From contig CM072905.1 in NCBI GenBank assembly GCA_037013685.1, positions 3,855,491-3,919,490 of the forward strand: a DNA stretch of 64,000 nucleotides, written 5' to 3'. The position numbers were made by a program, and so were the translations under genes. How positions within the stretch are numbered: position 1 is the first letter of the stretch; each line of letters opens with the position of its first letter. The notes below the pieces were generated by a model that was not told the origin of the DNA, searched no databases, and saw only the letters and a program-made list of their open reading frames with translations. Shown here one piece after another: positions 1-14,500 of this stretch. The DNA comes from Acridotheres tristis (Eukaryota > Chordata > Aves > Passeriformes > Sturnidae).

Positions 1-3000
1 CATAACAAAGATTTCCTTGCATCTGTTGAGCAGAGGATCCTAATGGAGACACCCCTGAACCCCTGTCTGTTACTGTTGAGTATGACACAAGGGACCTGAA
101 CTCAGCACAGCCCCATCAGTCCAGTGTCCTCTCTGCAATAGTGCTTGTGCTGCCCATGGAGCCCAGAAAACAGCCAGGGTACTGCAAATTCACCACCATA
201 ACATTTCTGAAGGTGTTCCTCAACATACTAAAAACAAGACAGAAGGGAAAGGTCTTCTTAGATTTAAGAGCAAAATATTGCAGGATCACTGTAAGTCATA
301 CCTCAGATGACCAAAGCCTCCACTGGCTCTCCTGAGGAGGTGGGCAACTGGACTACTGTTCAGCAGAAAGCTCTGCCTTCCTCCTTCCAGAGAGGAAAAT
401 AAATCCCAGGATCTTTCACAACCCACACAGAAGCAAACATGGAAGGGACATGAAAATATTTGTCAGATCTTCTTTAGAGCAAAGGATATGGAAAGAAGGT
501 CCAGGTTCCCTCTACATGCTGTAGTCTTGGCATAGCTTTACACCCCATTGAGGCAGGGACACAGTGTCAGGAGTGTGCCAGACGTGCTGAAAAGCCCCCA
601 CAATCCCACAAGATGTGGATGAGTGGATGTACTGAACCCTTGTTAAAATCAGGCCTCTCAGGAAGGAGACATCCTGCTGGTCCCCACCTGCATGCACTGC
701 CCATAGCACCAAGGAGGAGATGATCTCCAAAGAGACAGCAAAAATGCCAGGGCTCAAGCAAACACAGCAGTCCTGGTTACTCACATGACCCCACAGGCCT
801 TTGGATCAAGCTAGAAGGAGACAGGCATTAGGAGAGACAGAGGATTGAGTCATTATTGCTGCTCTCACCAATTCTTGATGAGAAGTCTGTTTTATTCCTC
901 AGACTGACTTGGGAAGACTCAGATCTTCCCAGAGTCTCGCATATGGTCACAATTTGCTGACTTGATTCTGGAATTACATAATATTGGTATTTATGAGCCA
1001 AGTATTTAATCATCAGCTGAAAGAACACTAGGCCCATTGTTGGCCTGCACATTATCATGGCTCCAGGAGCCCAGGGCAGCCTACTCCACTTCTCTTCAGG
1101 CAATTGGTCTAGGACTTCTTTAATGAGTGTGATATTAAAGCTGCAAGCAGATGGGTAAAGCAAACAGTATGTGGAGAGAGAAGGTAGCAGTGGGGAGCAA
1201 CACATTCCCTTAGTCCTTCCTGCCTGCAAAATGGTATTATGCAGAGAGAAAGACATTTCCCTTGCAGAAGAGCCAAGCTGAGCTGACTGGTACCCAGGTG
1301 CTGTCACCTCTGCCCTTTGGTATCACCCTACCAAAACAAACCAAGGCTTAGTGCTAGAGCTCTGCTCTAGGGCTGGGTTTGATACTTCTGTGCAAAAGGA
1401 AGATTTTTTCCTACTTATATCTGAACCTGTCTTCAACAACGAAAACGGGAACATTTAGGATGAGTCCTTACTGTCAAGAGTAGCACAGTGACAAACTTTG
1501 ATGAAGTACAAAGCCCTGCTTTTGTTTAGCACACATGGCACTCTAAAATTACTCTGGGATAATCTGCAACTTGAAAAGGAAATTGTCCATCCCCATTGGC
1601 AGACCAGTTTCTCAGTGTTCCTTGGATATCTGTAGTACTGTGGCTACCTCTAGACAATCAATAGCCAAGTCACAGGATTTCCCCCATCTCCAGTTTCAGG
1701 CTTGTGTGGGGCACAGTACCCTTTCTATGGTTTTATTCAGCCTCACTCAGAAAGTTTTGAAAAACATGGATTTCTGCCCATTATGTATTGGCATCTTTGA
1801 GGCTGGTCTCGAGCTATTTTTAAACACATGCAGCTCTGACAGGCAATGCATTCAGATCTCCAGCTCTGATCCTCCAAGACACAGAACACTAAATCAGAAG
1901 TTAGCACAAGCTTTTTAAAAGCCTCTGCCAGCTCCAGTTTTATAACCCACTTTACTTACAAATGCAACCTCTCCAATCAATTTTGCTTTCAAGACTCACA
2001 TTTATTTCCTTCCCTCTGCCCACATTTCTACAAAATGCTAATGTGGGTAGAGACAGCTTTTCCCAAAATGCATATCTCAGCACTAAGTTCATCTATCACA
2101 GATGTTCACATCCTCTGAGCCAACCTGGTCGTACTTTCCCAAACAGTATCAAAGGGAAAAAAACCTGAATACCAAAGACCAACATTCTGATCTGATTTGA
2201 CCAAGCAGTGGTTTACTCTAGGGATTCAACGAAAAACGCAGGAGAGATAAAATAAATTATCCCTGCTCAAGGTTTTGCCTCATTACTATTAAATGTGCCA
2301 GGCTTAGGTCTTCCAGCACTTCCAATAGAAAAGGTAAAACACTTTCAAATTTCAAGGTTACTTGAAAGAACATTACTCGCAGGACAAGACTAATGTTGTG
2401 GCCCAAATAACATTGTAACACAGTGCTTCAAAAATGTTTGCTGCTCACATTAAAAATGATAGAATTAGCCTGTCCCTAGAAGCCAGCAAGACCAGGGAAA
2501 GCAAAGCAGATGATGAGTCTTGATTTGGAAAATCAGATGTGCATTTAATTAGTTAATATATTTTGCTCATTACTGAGATGCTACATCAGCTTCAAGTTAC
2601 TACAAAGCCACAGCCAAACATTTCTGTTGGAAGCAGCAGTGTTTTGTAGTAGCTTGTAGTGAGCTCTATCACAGTTCACAGGATATTATGTGAAGTAACC
2701 CAGGACTGCCAACAGCAATTCCTGTTCAGCAAGAATCCCAGCAAATAACATCTCAAGTATAATTACCTCCCGGCTTGTCTCTTCCCTAAAAGTAGCAAAG
2801 GTAGTTAAACACTTTGGTTTACTATCTCCTCCTGTGACCCATGCTTTTCATAGCCAAAATTTTCTCTGTGCATCTCTTTTCACAATGCTGCAAAGCAACC
2901 AGACAGCAAAGATGCACGAGATGTCTCCACTTGTACAGGAAATACTTTTGTTACTCTGCACTGTCTCAGACACAGCATAAGAAGCCCCATCTGAAACTGC

Positions 3001-5345
3001 TTTCTGCTGTTACTACAAATCACAGTGCAGAAACAGAAATTGATATGATTGCAGCATTGTGTTTTACAACTACATGAGCTGAATTTCGTACACACAGAGG
3101 AGAAGTAATTTCCAATGAGCTGCCTATCTGATCTTTTTGAGCCTCTTCTGTTTTCAGATCACATTAGGAGTTTTCATCCTCCCTGAATTTATTAATTTCT
3201 CACTTTATTTCCTGAGTGCTTTCTGAGGTCTGGTCTCATATTTTAAAAGTTTCAATTTCATAAATTTAAGTTGCTTTGCTGAGTTGAGAGCAGGCATGGA
3301 TGTTGTTATTAAGGTGAGAAGTCCTATAATTACATTTTTGATGTATCTAGAAGTTCACACCATCATTTTTGGCAGCAGGTTAATTCTTGCTAAGCTACTG
3401 AAACAGACAAATTAACCTGAGCACAAAGCAGAGAGGGCTAATGACCACCAAGCACAAACATGAACCTGAGCACCACCACAGCAAGGATTGACAGCTAGGA
3501 GGTGAAGGAAATCCCTAATTTCACAGTGATTCTGTATCAACTGTGCAGTTTCTTTCTATCAGGAAGTTCAAAAGAAAGTTCAGAAGGCAGTGAAAAGAGG
3601 AGTCCTAAAAAAAGTCTGGATGTTGGAAATCAATAGAAATTAGAGGAGAAGTGAGAAGAGAGATGTCATTTGCAAGTAGTTTAATGTTTTGGCATTTGCA
3701 TTGCCTATTGATTAGAAAGTGCAAAAAATGCAGACAAGGATAGAAGGGCTGATGACAAGAAGATCAATGGCTTCTTTATAGGAGTCATTCAATAGTAGTG
3801 AAGGAAATTTGCTGTTTTGCAGAAACCACATCAGCTGGGTGTGAGCTGGCATAGCCTCCTATTCCCAACGGAGAATGTCCAAGCATTTCAGCTCCCATCT
3901 CCCTCTCATTAGCTTGTGCTGCTCCTGAGCCCTGTGGAGTGGGGAGAGAAGAAAAAGCCCAGTTCTATTCCTGAGCCTCTTGCCAATGTGTTACCTGGCC
4001 CTAGGCCATCATTTCTGTAAAAGAAATTCGATGATGCCTCTTCCTGCTACCTAAGTGTTGTGCAGCCCAATTAGTGAATGCTTGCATGGTACTTTGAATA
4101 TCCCCAACTGTGGAACAAGCAGCTGTTACTATAAATACTCTGCTGAGCACTGAGGACCACACTGTTTGTTATGCTGGAGCTGAGGAAAACCTCACACTGT
4201 GTGATCTGTTTAAGAGCATTTATTTACTGAGTACCTAGATAAGACAGCCTGGTTAGATACAGCAGGTTTATGTCATTCCAACAAAGTAACTTCACCTTGA
4301 CACTGCCCACAGCCTGATGGAGGTCATGACCTGGGTCCTTCACAGCTGGGCCATGTTATCATACTTTTCTGATTAATGTGAAAACAGGACACAAGCATGT
4401 GTTTTCTAAACCAAGAACACATGCATGAGTGAACATGACAAATGAAGGGATCAAAACTCCACATGTCTGAGATGCAAATTACTGTACTCTGCATCAGGGA
4501 CACATTCAGTTTTCAGAGAAACCTCAGAGATGTCACCAACTTCCATTCCTCTTTGACTTTGTCACCCAGGCTTATAATAATATTGCACTAAATCTGCTGG
4601 GATTCAGGCATTCAATGACAGAGCGAAAACCAGGCAAAAGCCTGAATGGCCAGTGTCCAAGATATCTTGCAAACAACATTTCTAAGCCATCCTGGGCACC
4701 TGACAACACATGTCTACAATTGTGTTGACTCAACAAACTGCCTTGACAAGAAACAGAGCATCCCTTCACTAATTGACTCATTAGTAGAGATAGAGAGGCA
4801 TCCAGATCATGACTCATGCACTCTGAGACACCTCACCTGGGATAAAATGAATGTGACCTAGAAACACTTTATCCCTGCTGCTGTTGATGCCTACAGCAGT
4901 GCAATATGACTCCACCTAGCACGTCAACACAACATTATCTATATGTTTTTGTCTGGAAGTGGTGAAATCTCTAGATAAAACAGGAGACATCCAGACTGAC
5001 AGACCTCTGCTTGCAAACAAATGGCTCATTATAGCAGCTAGCAACTGATACTGAGAGCAAAAACCTCTAAACTAGCAGTAGCCATTGCTTCATGATCTTA
5101 CTATAGCTCCCACAGCTCCTTCCCATGTAAATTTGTTTCCCTGGAAAAATCAGAAGTAATTTGACTCTTGCTGAAGCATTCAGTCACCACTGAATGCTTC
5201 AGCAAGTCCATGCAGAATGTGATGCAGCAAACACTGGTGTTAATAAAGGGAGGGAAAGAGAGAGAGAGACACTGTCCCTCGACAGCCCTCAACATGTTTT
5301 AAGCAGAGCCAAGGACTGACAGGCCCTGCCAGCCAGAGCACTCAC
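1..5345 (-). other. RHBDL3: RHBDL3 intron 3 (partial, runs off left edge)
   Basis: This is the sequence downstream of the RHBDL3 EF-hand exon donor (GTGAGT at 5340-5345). The next exon, expected to encode the linker and first rhomboid membrane segments, was looked for on the minus strand and not seen, so the intron exceeds 5.3 kb. Apart from a perfect hairpin at 5167-5206 and a short AG run at 5256-5269, I see only unremarkable AT-leaning intronic DNA. The longest open frame (828-1307, minus) has no recognisable motif. Confidence 0.75.
5167..5206. repeat. Perfect inverted repeat (18-bp arms, 4-nt loop)
   Basis: The left arm at 5167-5184 is the exact reverse complement of the right arm at 5189-5206, with the loop CACC at 5185-5188. 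It lies 139 nt downstream of the RHBDL3 exon 3 donor, so it would fold in the nascent RHBDL3 transcript. The stem is short for a microRNA precursor and no function is known to me. Confidence 0.9.
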
Positions 5346-5504
5346 CAGGTTGACGAAGTCCTGGTAGCAGATCCTCCCCTCAGAGTTGCTGTCTGCCAGG
5401 GCTAGCAGGACCTCCAGCTTGTGGGGGTCCAGCTCTGAGCCGTGTCTCTGCAGAAGGGAGCGAAACTTCTCAGTGCTGATGTAGCCAGTGTTGTCAGGAT
5501 CAAA
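5346..5504 (-). CDS. RHBDL3: RHBDL3 exon 3 (EF-hand pair, 53 codons)
   Basis: The acceptor reads CTATCCCAG|TTTGATCC and the donor CTG|GTGAGT; both ends are phase 0. The exon begins FDPDNTGYIS and ends YQDFVNL. The first loop, DPDNTGYISTEK, has good oxygen ligands at positions 1, 3, 5 and 9 but Lys at position 12. The second loop, DSNSEGRICYQD, has Asp at 12. The exon corresponds to the human segment from FDPGNTG to YQDFVSL. Confidence 0.95.
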
Positions 5505-8500
5505 CTGGGATAGGAGGGGAGAATGCCACAATTAACAATCTCATGTTACACACAACTCTGTCCTATGCATTCATCACCCACTGCAGACTCATAGGGATAC
5601 AGAGGCTGCTCTAGGCTTTGGTTACACTGCCCTGCAATCACCCAGGGACTGGAAAGCACCCTGCTGCAGAGAGGGGTGAGTCTAGGCACCATCATCACAT
5701 TTCCACCCAAGCTTCAGCTACGTCAGCTCCCTTCACCTTCTTTCCCTCTGCATCATCATTTCTTGTCAATTTTTTATGTCTCTTTCTATCTGGAACATCA
5801 AGCAAACCAGAGATGCAGTTTGTGAGATAAAATGCACTGAAAACAGTTTTACTCCTCTATTTGCTAACACAATTGCACCACAGGACTATGCCATCCCTCC
5901 TCAAGCCCCTTCCGTGCTCAATGTTTCTGACAGTCACCTTTCCAGATCATCTCTAGAGATGCCTTCACTATGGTAAGTGCTTTCACTGCTGAAGAGCTAT
6001 TTTAAGACTGTTGAGAAAGAAAATCTTTGGACAGGAAGCAAAGCAGATGAACACCATGTCAAACTAAAAGTGACAAGGCTGCCACATGCCATTTTGAGAA
6101 TGTAAACCAGAGTCATTAGAAGGAAAGTCCCAGGTGAGACCTGGAGTGAATCCCTCTCTGACCAAAAAAATTACTGTTTTCCCTGAGCCTAAGTGGCTAA
6201 TCTAGAAATGCCACTAATGGAAAGAGACACCTTTACAAGGCTGTCCAAATTTATGACTGTTCCAGTGACCTCTAGGGCACTCTGTGAGGGGCTGCCAGCT
6301 CACAAGGCACAGCCTCAGCCCTGACAAAGCCAGTGCTGGCACCACGCTGAGCACGTTTCTGCTGTGCTTGGAAAAGTGGTGGCTGCAAGCTCCCAGACCA
6401 GCCTGCACTAGCCCTGGTGCAGTCTGATCTCTACCAGTTCTCTGTTGCTGGGAGATTTTGTATTTGATTTCCCAAACTTGGCTGTGAGGATCCTGGTGCT
6501 CACTGGCCTCCTTTTGTAGATAATGATATCAAGCTTGTTTGCTGGATTGAATGGCTGTCAGGGGGCAGGGTGGTCAGGAAGGAGTCTTTTCATGGAAACA
6601 TTTGGAACATAATAGGGCCTTGGCAGAGCCAAAAAGGTCCTGACAATCCTCACTCTTTCCTAACGGAGAACAAAAGTTGAACAGGCGCCGTGCCTTTGAT
6701 CAGACACAGTGGAGTAAAGGCTGTCTTGGCAAGGGGGGAGGTGGGAAGGAGGATGTGGCAGAGGATGCAGCCTGCCAGCAGCAGGGCTGGCATGGCTCTG
6801 CAGTGAGCAGAACAGCTATAAAACAGACCAACCTCAGGCACGGGCTGCTCGTTTAGAGGCTGCAGTGCCCATGTGCGAGGATCTGGCTCCATCTCCTTCT
6901 GGCCTCAGCACCTTTGTCCTGCTGCTCTGCTCTCCCCAGCTGCTTAGGAGCTGTCTAACCTGAGCAGGGGAGGTCACAGCTCCTTGCTGGAGGGCGGCTG
7001 TCTGCCTTTGGTCAAAGCAGCAGCCCCTCTGTGAAGAAGCTGCTGGGGCAAGTGGATTACACAAATCAAGATAAACCAAGTGACCTGTGGACAGTCAGAG
7101 CTGGGCACTCTCTCCTGTTCTCTGTCAAAGGTTGTCCTGCCCTTGTGAGGTGGCCTGGATGTACCTCCCTGACAGATGGCACCCAGAGCCAAAGGTGGAT
7201 TTCATCAGCTGTTTACTGTTAAACAAAGGCTTAGTATTAATCCCTGGAGAAGTTTAGCTCCCCTACTCCAGCCCATTCTGATGCTTTGAGTTAACAGTTT
7301 AAACTCTAAACCTAACCCCAAAAGTCAGGGCTTCTGCACTCAGGCTCAGCTCTGATGAGTTTTGGCTCTTGCTGTGTCTCTCAGGCCAGCCTGTTTGTGG
7401 TGCCCAATCCCAGGAAATAAAGTATTATTAGCACAATACCTGGGATGACCTTTCTCAAGGGGAATTTGTAGGAGCTGGGAGATGAGTCATTCAGTGAAAG
7501 AGTCTAAGACCTGCAACCTCATAGATACTGTTCTGTTCATTCTTGTTTCCCAAAAACATCTGACCTAACCAACTTCTTACTTAATTGCACCGCTTTAACT
7601 GTATCTTGCTATTTCAAATATCAGAACCTAGCTTGTCTAGGACAAAACCTTTTGCTCCTTGAGAGCTTAAGTACCTCTCTACTTTGAGGGCCAGGGTCAG
7701 CACCCAAAATGTGGGACTCTCCCCATGCTGTGTGCTCATGGACTCTGTAGGAAAGACCAAGGGCTGCAGTCCCAGGGAACATGGCTAGTCCTTCAAAGGG
7801 CAGATGAGATACAGAGCTGAAGGACACAGGCCCCCCAGAGAACAAAAGAGCTGCTGAGATCATAAACCACTTTTCCCAGACTTTGTTCTGCTTTAAAGCC
7901 TTCCAAAAAGAAGCATTTTGGAACCAAGAACAGAAATTACACAACTGCTTCAGAACTTCAAACCAGCCCACAAGGACACACTAATGACTTCAGACTCACT
8001 GCTGCTGGAGCTGATACATCATGATACATCACTCAGGATGTTGCTGTTACTGGCTGCTGGTTTCCACAGGCACAGCTGAAGCTGGAGCTGTCTGGTGGCT
8101 CTAAGTGAATCTGCTTCTTTCTCACACCAATAGGCACCAGCATTCCTCCTTCAGCTCACTGAAGTCTTGCTGCTTGCTCCACAAAAATCAAAGCAGTGGC
8201 AGAAGATAGCTGGTGTTTTCTGTACTGTAATTTGGCTATCGAGTCTCTCCTCCTCTTCCATGTTATTATATATAATTATTTTTTGGCACCATGTTAATGA
8301 TAATAATTAGAAATAAGTTTGAAGTAAAACAGTGGATCTGAACAACATGAGAACAAGAGATGAGCAATGAACAACTGACATCTGAACTCAAATACCTCAG
8401 AGCAGGGTCAGAGCACAAGTCCCACAACCTGGAGCAGAATGTTTTACTGTCAATCACAGCTGAAAGGAAGTCCTCCTATTTATGTTTAAACAATATTTTT

Positions 8501-11500
8501 AAGTGTAAGATTTGTCTATAAAAATGTACATAAAAATCTCATCTGCCACCACTCAAAATCCACACCAATACTTCAAACTGCCTCAAACCCTGTTTCTGAC
8601 ACCACAGCTATCCACAAAAATCAAGGGGTTGAGGAGGTTCTGCATATTCTGTGTCCCTACACATGGAAATCATAGAATCACAGAATGTGCTGAGTTAGGA
8701 TGGGCCCATCGGGATCATCGAGTCCTTCATGCTCCATCCAGCTCCTGGCCCTATGTAGGACAGCCCAAGAATCCCATCATGTGCCCAAACATTTCTTGAA
8801 CTCAGACAAGCTTGGTGCTGTGACCACAGCCCTGGGGAGCCTGTTCCAGTGCACAACCACCCTTAGATATCCAACCTAAACCTCTCCCTGACTCAGCCTT
8901 AGCCATTTCCTTGAGTCCTGTCACTGGCCATAAGAGTGAGGAGATCAAATCCTGCCCCTTCACTGGCCTTCATGAGGATGTTGAAGATCACAGTGAGGTC
9001 TCTCCTCAGTCTCCTCTTGTCCAGGCTGAACAAACCAAGGGACCTCAGCCCTTCCTCACACGGCTTCCTCTGAAGAGCCTTCATCATCCTCGTGGCCTCC
9101 TTTGGACACTGTTAACAGCTTCTTGTCTTTTTCATAATGTGACGCCCAAAACTACACACAGCACTCCAGGTGACGCTGCACCAGTGCAAAAACGTGACAG
9201 CAGACTCAAACCACTCAGCTCCATCAATTATAAAAGAGACAACTGACCTTTGCGAGCTGCTTCATGCATTTATCCATGACGATCTCCTTCGGGGCCAATT
9301 GTCCCACGAGCCCAGGCGAGCATCAGGGTCTCACCCGAGGACAGGCAGTGCCCGGAGGCAGCAGCAGGGCTGTGCTGAGCCCGGCTCCAGCCCCACGGGG
9401 AGCAGAGCTCCCCCAGCACGGGCACCACGGTGCCTTCCCTCAGCGCAGCTCCTTCTGCCTGTCCCGAACTCTCACCAGGGCTGAGGAAGCCGTTCCCCCC
9501 TCGTCCCCCACACAATAGGACACTAACGGCAATTTCATGCAAGGTTTCCTCCGCATTTCAATGACAATCACCCTTAACTCCCTTGATCCTCGACCAGGCT
9601 CTTAAGCAAAAATGTAAATATGTTAATGACCGTAGCAGCCATCTGACCCAGGATCTTAATTCCCTAGCCCAACACAAGCTGTTTTTCTCCTGTTTTTTCC
9701 TTATATTAGAGGAGACACACCACAAACTTAAGGTCCCACAGCAAAAGTACAATGCTAAAGTAAGGTGAGGGGGCCTCACAAACTATGATGAAAATAGGAA
9801 ATTTGGTTGAGGAAAGAAAATGCAATCTCAAATTGTTCCTGTTCTTTAATTAAAGACACATCAGCCACGGTTGAGTGAGCAAGTAGGGTGGAGGCTGGTG
9901 CTGCAGACAGACAATGAGTATCTTGGGAAAACTCAGACATTGAGAGTGCAGCCAGCTGCTCCTCTCCCATGGCACACAGCCCTCGGGGGCACCGGGGCAG
10001 CTGGAGAGTCAACAGCTGAACTGGGCACAACAGGAGGATCCTTGGCTGGCTTTAGGATTGCAGGAACAGAGTTTGCTACCACCCATAGTTTCCTCATTGA
10101 AGGGCTTTGTCTTGACATCACCAAAGCCACACATTGTCTTTCCAGAGGGCAAGGCTCCAAGCAACTTCATCTAATTTGGAAATTGGCCTTGAGTTGGACC
10201 AGTTCCTTAAAATCTGAGTCATTCTAAGGTTCAGTGGTATCTTCACTTTTGGGAGAGACTGGCCTGGCAGTGTCAGGTCTTCTGGCTCTGATCCCAGCTC
10301 TGCTCCAGACTAGGAGATTCTGCAAAGAAATTGCCCTGAACTTTAGCTTCTCCTTCCTATTACACAGAAATGACAACTCCTGATTCATTTCCCACCATAA
10401 AGGAGCTCTCAATAGTTGGCCTGTTTTTTATTTACATGTAGGCCCATGTAGGAAAAGGGGAGTCAACTGCATGCAACATCTTTTCAGCTCCAAGGATTTC
10501 AGAAACCACTCTGAACTTTGCTGGATGGAACTCAGATGTTAGATGGCACAGTCTCTGCAATCTAGGGATGCTTAATGATCCTCCTCTCTCTTCCAAAGGT
10601 GAGAAGTGCATGTGAGAAACCCTGATCCAACAGAGGAAGGCCAGTCAGAGGTAAATGCATATCACTCCACCCTGAAATCCAGCTTCCCATTTAAAGTCAC
10701 CTCATGTGAGTGGCCTGAACCCACGTGGTAAAGCATTAATGCTGGCTCCAGTGATGCACACTGGCTTCCCCTGTAAATAATGAATTTACTCACCACGGCC
10801 TAGACAATATCAAGTGATTAAGGGCTGTCCAGCAGTACTTTTAGGGCATGTTAGATTGCTTTGACCTGAGGTGAACCCGAGGGCTGGAAACATCACCCAG
10901 CTCTCAAAAGCCAGATTGCTTTTAAGCACAGAGGATATTCCCTCAGCAAGCTGTGCTCCCAGACACACCTGCTCCCCAGGAAGGCTGCAGTGAGAGCACG
11001 GAGCTGCCCAGCTCAGCACTCACCTAGGCCAGGAGGCATTCCAGAGAAGAAGGGAATCCAGCCTGTCACCTGGATTTGGATAACTGTGTCTCTGCATGCA
11101 GCACATGGCAAAGTGGAGATGGAGGGGGCTGGCATAAGATTCCCTTTTCCTTGAAGAGCAGAATAGCCTGAAAGACCAGATTCATGAGCTAGTTGGCCAA
11201 TCTATAGAGTCATTTCTCTTCTAATTTATTTCTCTTACTGTCTTAGGCATAAAGACAAGGAAGGGACCTACATTACTACCATCTGTTGTTACCTTCTGCA
11301 GAAACTTCATCTAGACAGTGGAAGCACAGATTCAACAAGAATGAGAGAATCAAAAGATTCAGGAGTGTGCTACTACTCAGCTCTGAGGCAGACAGGAAAA
11401 ACGGCGTGGAATCAGATTTGATTCTTGGTATTGCCAAGATTGCTGGAATGAGCCCACAGACCTGTGTGGTGTTGTGACCTTCCCACCTACAGGGCACAGG

Positions 11501-14500
11501 CACCACACCTCTGTTCATGTGATCCAGCTCAGTGAGGGCTGTGCAGACCTCAGAGTGAGGCTGGATGATGGCTGCAATGGCAAAGGGCAATTGCCAAGCC
11601 ATCAGACCAAGCAGCACAAGGACACTGTGAACAGACACGGCCTTCTGGGGAGGTTTCAGATGCAGAAACCTATCGAACTTTCCAAAGCCAGTGGCAGCTG
11701 GACACCACACTGAACTTCTTGACTCTACAGAGGTCACACCCCTGTCCATAACCACCATAGGCCAAGCAAACCCTACACTTGGAGACCCCAGTAATTTCTG
11801 ACCCACAGCTTGCAGGGGAAGCCTATCATGCTCAGCCAGGTACTCAAATTTATGTTTCTGTCTCCATGCTCAATTTTCATACAACTCTCTTCCTGATCCA
11901 TCCTCTGCCTGTGGGTTTCTTGCTGCAAGACCTTGCTAAGACACTAAGAGAGGACAGAGCTGAGAGGCCCTCACAGGACCCACTGAGGGGGCTTTCAGTC
12001 TTCAGCCACCTTGACATCCCACCACTCTGAGTGATCCCACTGCCTCTCTCCAGATCAGCCTCCTGGCAGAATACTTCCAGAAATCAGCCTCTAGTCCCAG
12101 CTGGGGAATTACAGACAGTGTTCAAGCCACCCAGAACTAAATTATTCAAAATATACCACTGTGCTGGCTTTGAAACCAGAGCTGCTCCCCAGAAAGAAGC
12201 CAGGGTAAATAGAAGCTCCATTACCAGCAGCACTGGCAGGGAAGGAGATGCAGCACTGAAAGTGAGGCAGATAATTACATGATTAACGAGACAGCATGGG
12301 TGGCAGGAGATGCCCTCCATTACGCCACAAGGCTTAATGCAAAGAGACATGTTTATAGACTGAGCTTACTCCAGCTCTGCTTCTTCCTCTTTTATTATTT
12401 ATGGCAGTGCATTAAGACTAATGGAAAGAAGCTGAGGCACTCTAAAAAAGTCACAGGTGCAGTTTTTTAGGTGAAAATACTATTTTTAATCGTGATCCAG
12501 CACTGAGCACGTTGCACATTCCTACATGGGTAGCTGTCTCAGCTGCAGTAACAGGCTGGGCAGGCTGTGACCCAGACTGGTGAGTCGTGTATCCAACAGC
12601 ACCAGCCCAAGCTCTGGTGCTATCTCTCATTCTTGAGATTGTGGACAAGATGAAGCCAACAAGAGATCACCTAGTGATTGGTGTGACCAAACTCACCTGA
12701 ACAGTTAAAATCTTTCCTTAAATCCGGAGGCAAGGGGTTTATAACTTTGCAGAAATTCCTGTCAGCACTGGCCTCAATATTCTGTATGTATGAATGCCCA
12801 GCCTCTTGCTCTCTCTTTTGAATTCCTCCAGTTTTTAGGCCTCCAGAATCTCCTGAAGTAATGAGTTCTGCAGTCGAGATAAAATAAACCCCACTTTTCA
12901 TCTGGATGGTGTAAAGCATTAAATAATAAAAGCTGAGAACAGCAGTATCCATAGTATCGTAAGACTCATTCACCACCACATAATTATTGTTTATGTGGTT
13001 TTGGACATGCCTGACTGGAAAATCTCAAAATTCTCTATTAATATTAATTATATCTCTCAGGGCTTCTACATCATGAGGGGACATAATATGGAAGTCACTT
13101 CATTCAGCTCCAAAATGCAACTCACTCTGGGTGACATGCTGCATTGATCTGGATTACATAATTCACCAGAAGACATAAACATGCACAATCAGTCTCACAA
13201 CTGGGAGACAGACAGGCTCTAATCACTACTGCTACAAAGAAAATAACAAAAACCAAAGCAAACCAGAAAGTGACACACAACAGTGAGAAGAGCTGTTCAG
13301 TGGGGGCTATATTTCAGGCCAAGCTCCTGCAGTCAGAACCCTGCTTACCCCAGGCCAATTAATCATACATAAGATTTCTGTAAAATTCACTGCTGTGGAT
13401 AATTCTCCTGTCACAGTCCTGTCTCTGCTAGTACAGATGAGGCAGATGAGTCTTCTCATTCAAAAGAGGTTTTGGGTCTGATATTATCTGGAAAAAGTTG
13501 CACAGGTGATATCAGTGTGAAAGAGTCAGGAGAGTTGAAATGTTTCTGCTCTGTATGTGGACAAAAGCCCAATAATTATCTCTATCATATGATGATGATG
13601 ATGCATTTTCTGTCCCAGCAGTAACTCTGGAGAATGTTACACAGCAGTTGCTGAAGTTAGTTTTGAATCAGCAGGTCAAGGTAACTTTCATCCAAAAGGT
13701 TTTAAAAAGTCATTACAAATACTGATTTTCTGCAAGTCTGGCAACACTGGAAGAACATCAAGATCTGCTTGCTCCCTTTCTTCCAGTTTTGAATCAGCAG
13801 TACAGCCCTTCCAACCATGGCTCCAAACTCCTGTGCAATCACAGTGACAGGCATGCACCCTGCTCCCTAAACTGCCCAGCAAGAATTTAATGGCATACAG
13901 CATGTCTTGTTGGTCTAACAGCAACTCACAGCAAAAAAACCAAATTACTGATATTGAGTAATGCACACTTGAAATAGGACTGGTCTAATATCAGTCAGGA
14001 TAGGCCATAGAAAACAGATTACGTCCAGCTGATATTACCTGGATGAGAACACAAATTGGGTGCAGAACATAAGCCAAGGTTGCTGGTATGACAGATTTCT
14101 GCAGGGCATCTGACATCACCACACAACCCAGAGTCTGAAGATTTACTGTGACACAAACTCAGGCTGTCACACATTCAACATGCTGAAATCTATTTGACAG
14201 GTCTCAAAAATAAATCTAAGCCAGAGAGCCACTATCACATGGCTGATGCCACTAATGGGGTCCCATGAGAATTCATTCTTCCTCCTACAGAATTCTTATT
14301 AGTAACTTTGGGGCAAAGGAATAGGAAAAGTCTGTATCATGCTCACAGCAGAGTTAAAGCAGCAACTTATTAAGTGTGAGCAAGGTCTTTTGGTAAATCT
14401 GGGTACTTACAAACAATATATATTACATTAAAAATAAATAGAAAGCCATCTGGACAGGAGCCAAAAATGCCAGTTAGTGTACAGGGTGTGGAATGCCATC

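Noticed and set aside
828..1307. 159-codon minus-strand frame left of the RHBDL3 EF-hand exon
   Set aside because: Checked as a possible next RHBDL3 exon; no rhomboid or linker sequence is present and no protein-like motif is visible.
11276..11806. 176-codon minus-strand frame in RHBDL3 intron 2
   Set aside because: It is long for chance but has no recognisable domain, family motif, splice context or promoter. The hydrophobic stretches look incidental.
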